Positions 56,429 through 57,953 of a stretch of 57,953 bases of DNA are shown here, piece after piece; the first letter of the stretch is position 1; every line of letters begins with the position of its first letter. Both the position numbers and the translations under genes were made by a program. The notes beneath the pieces were generated by a model that searched no databases, had not been told where the DNA came from, and worked only from the letters and a program-made list of their open reading frames with translations. Origin of the DNA: LCIL01 sp041480845 (lineage in GTDB: Bacteria > Patescibacteriota > Microgenomatia > UBA8517); contig JBGPAU010000002.1 in assembly GCA_041480845.1 (NCBI GenBank), positions 1 to 57,953 of the forward strand. Reading direction: 5' to 3'.

Positions 56429-57953
56429 TCACAGGTTTTTTAGTCGAACGCAATGAGGATCAATCTCCTTACCCGGGCGGGGTATACATTTTTTAACAGG
56501 ATCAGTCAAAAAACCTCGAAGTGCAATATTTCCAGACAAATCCTTTATCTCAAAGACCAGCTTCAAATCGTGTTCTTTAATTTGCTGGTCAGAGATGGCT
56601 ATTGGATTTCCCACCAGAATTTGTTTGCGATACACATCTTCCTGCCAAAAAATTGGTCTAATTTCTATATTATCTAAAATATATTTTTCATCAAAGTTCA
56701 TCTGATTGTAATATCCTTGTACTAATCGTGGAGTAGATTGAGCCTGCATTTTTTGTGGGTCATATTTGGTATAAAAGGCCAAAAGAATATAAGTGGGGTA
56801 CTCTAACTCAGTGTTAACGACAACGTGTTGATCCTTATATTTTTCCAGCACGACTGAGAGCTCTCGGTATTGATATCCGAATTCGGATGATCGTTCGCGT
56901 GGCAGCAACACAAAATAGGAAGAATATAAAGAATAAAAAGACAAAGATAAGATAAGGCAAATTGTTATGATTTTAATTGGCTTTGATAATCTTTCGAGAA
57001 TATCGATAACACCCAATCCAATTACCAGAGATAAAGCCCAAAGTAAGGGGAGAACTCGAGAAGTATAAAACGGATCTCTCGTAACAGCAGCGGGTATGGG
57101 AGTAGTTATAATTGTAAAGATCAGTAACTTAAAGAGAAAGCTATTTCTTTTTTTCCATAAAACTACCATTCCAAAAAAGAAAGGGATTATCATCCATGAA
57201 TAGAAAACACTCGAATCAGGCATCGATCGGGACAGTTGAGAATCGGGGTTAAAAAAGAGGTTTCTTGGAGAAAAATAGGCTGAATATTGAGATAGAAACT
57301 CCCTGGCATAATAAATTTGTTCGCCCAGTACTACATTTTGATATTTGCCATATTGGCTATAAAATTCATGATTTAAGAAATTTTGTTGTGTATATCTTCT
57401 GGTTGCCCCACCTGTGTTTAATAGAAAAAGCTGTGGTAATTGAATAATGATAAATATAATTACTCCTAAAATTAAAATCCGTTTATTTTTCAAGAATGTA
57501 TTTCTTAACATGTAAATTATCCCCATTAAAAAAATAATTCCCATTACCCGTTCAGCCGCATAGGCATAGGCTGAAAGAGCAAAAAAGGCTGAAGTCGCAA
57601 TAAATAACCAAGGTTTCTTCTTAATGAAAAGTGCAAATAAAAATCCTATTAATACTATAAACAGCGCTAAATTATTCTCTATTGCCAACCGGGAAAAAAT
57701 AATTGACCACGGAGCAAAAGCCACTATTAGTGAAGTGGCCAATGCCAGTTTAATAGGGTGCGAATTTTGCGAGTAATATATAAGAAGATAGGTAATAATA
57801 ATTATAAACACGCCTACCAATACTGCTGGCAGACGGATACTAAAAATAGAAAGGCCCAGAAATTTAATGGGAATAATTGACAGGTACGTATACAAAGGAG
57901 AGGGGTAGGTACCAAAAGACCGTAAGAAAATTGGCAAAGATTTCCCCCATTCA
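56429..57953 (-). CDS. GT-C mannosyltransferase-like membrane protein, clade A, 5' part missing
   Basis: The frame is open to the right edge. Its first visible residues, EWGKSLPIFLRSFGTYPSP, correspond to the DEWG-x-x-LP region that follows the first helix in the genes at 3112 and 4460, so about 50 residues including the WDE motif are outside. A TTG at 57937 lies inside this conserved stretch and is not the real start. About ten helices are visible, and the soluble tail has SSEFGYQYRELSVVLEKY and a Cys-containing KKCIPRPGKEIDPHCVRL end. It is the fourth clade A paralog, about 50 kb from the others. It is probably an outer-face sugar transferase. Confidence 0.83.
   Translation of the reverse strand, partial: EWGKSLPIFLRSFGTYPSPLYTYLSIIPIKFLGLSIFSIRLPAVLVGVFIIIITYLLIYYSQNSHPIKLALATSLIVAFAPWSIIFSRLAIENNLALFIVLIGFLFALFIKKKPWLFIATSAFFALSAYAYAAERVMGIIFLMGIIYMLRNTFLKNKRILILGVIIFIIIQLPQLFLLNTGGATRRYTQQNFLNHEFYSQYGKYQNVVLGEQIYYAREFLSQYSAYFSPRNLFFNPDSQLSRSMPDSSVFYSWMIIPFFFGMVVLWKKRNSFLFKLLIFTIITTPIPAAVTRDPFYTSRVLPLLWALSLVIGLGVIDILERLSKPIKIITICLILSLSFYSLYSSYFVLLPRERSSEFGYQYRELSVVLEKYKDQHVVVNTELEYPTYILLAFYTKYDPQKMQAQSTPRLVQGYYNQMNFDEKYILDNIEIRPIFWQEDVYRKQILVGNPIAISDQQIKEHDLKLVFEIKDLSGNIALRGFLTDPVKKCIPRPGKEIDPHCVRLKNL

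Noticed and set aside
57935..57937. TTG at 57937 as start of the right-edge gene
   Set aside because: The conserved EWGKS region continues in frame to the window edge, so the gene starts outside.
1..57953. CRISPR array, tRNA or rRNA genes, insertion sequences
   Set aside because: No regularly spaced direct repeats with spacers, no gap large enough for an RNA gene, and no transposase-like frame with terminal inverted repeats were seen.
1..57953. UGA recoding as in Gracilibacteria or Absconditabacteria
   Set aside because: RF2 is encoded, and several genes end in TGA at positions set by overlapping neighbours.

Overview
The window looks like a piece of a Patescibacteria (CPR) genome, most likely the Microgenomates branch. 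The reasons are an AT-rich sequence, very tight gene packing with 4- and 11-bp overlaps, start codons only a few bases behind -10-like boxes, a compact set of housekeeping genes, and a very large block of multi-membrane-spanning glycosyltransferases of the kind common in these genomes. This placement is an inference from gene content; no rRNA gene is present. TGA is a stop codon here (several genes end in it and the TGA-reading release factor RF2 is encoded), so the code is the standard bacterial one.

Layout. Bases 1-43585 are a surface-glycan region, almost entirely on the minus strand. It holds about 17 GT-C-like integral membrane proteins: ArnT/PMT-like proteins, three tandem PF10131/YfhO-like proteins, a GT87-like protein, a PIG-V-like protein and two members of an unplaced family. 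It also holds ten GT2 genes (one with two GT2 domains), two GT4 genes (one cut by the left edge), a Wzx-like flippase, a SAM methyltransferase, and GT2 enzymes of the type that charge polyprenyl phosphate with a sugar (ALG5-like and DPM1-like, one fused to GtrA). The dTDP-rhamnose genes follow, with rmlB and rmlC fused. Three sets of plus-strand genes interrupt the block: 9091-10938, 33570-34974, and trmD at 36123-36749.

Bases 43669-57953 are mixed envelope and housekeeping genes, all on the minus strand: a DUF458 RNase H-like protein, galU, a small membrane protein, a CAP-domain surface protein, galE, a VanZ-like protein, a Ser/Thr/Pro-rich surface protein, an EnvC-like M23 hydrolase with ftsX and ftsE, prfB, a LytR_C protein, tgt, a DedA/VTT protein, an FKBP isomerase, and a further GT-C gene running off the right edge.

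How the genes could work together (inference). GalU, GalE and RmlA/BC/D would supply UDP-Glc, UDP-Gal and dTDP-Rha. GT2 and GT4 enzymes would build lipid-linked glycans on the cytoplasmic face. The DPM/ALG5-type enzymes would make polyprenyl-P-hexoses, the flippase would export the glycan, and the GT-C proteins would add sugars on the outer face, possibly onto the Ser/Thr/Pro linkers of the surface proteins encoded next door. No oligosaccharyltransferase with a WWD motif was seen.

The most unusual single observation is that the FtsEX-linked M23 peptidase appears circularly permuted: the HLH half lies before the HxxxD half and all metal-site residues are retained. Other points of note are a paired short hairpin repeat (TAAGCRAAGCTTGCC), extended -10 boxes very close to start codons, a TrmD without its C-terminal segment, and a truncated DUF35-type zinc ribbon. 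There is no gene-free stretch longer than 300 bases, and no tRNA, rRNA, CRISPR array or insertion sequence was found.
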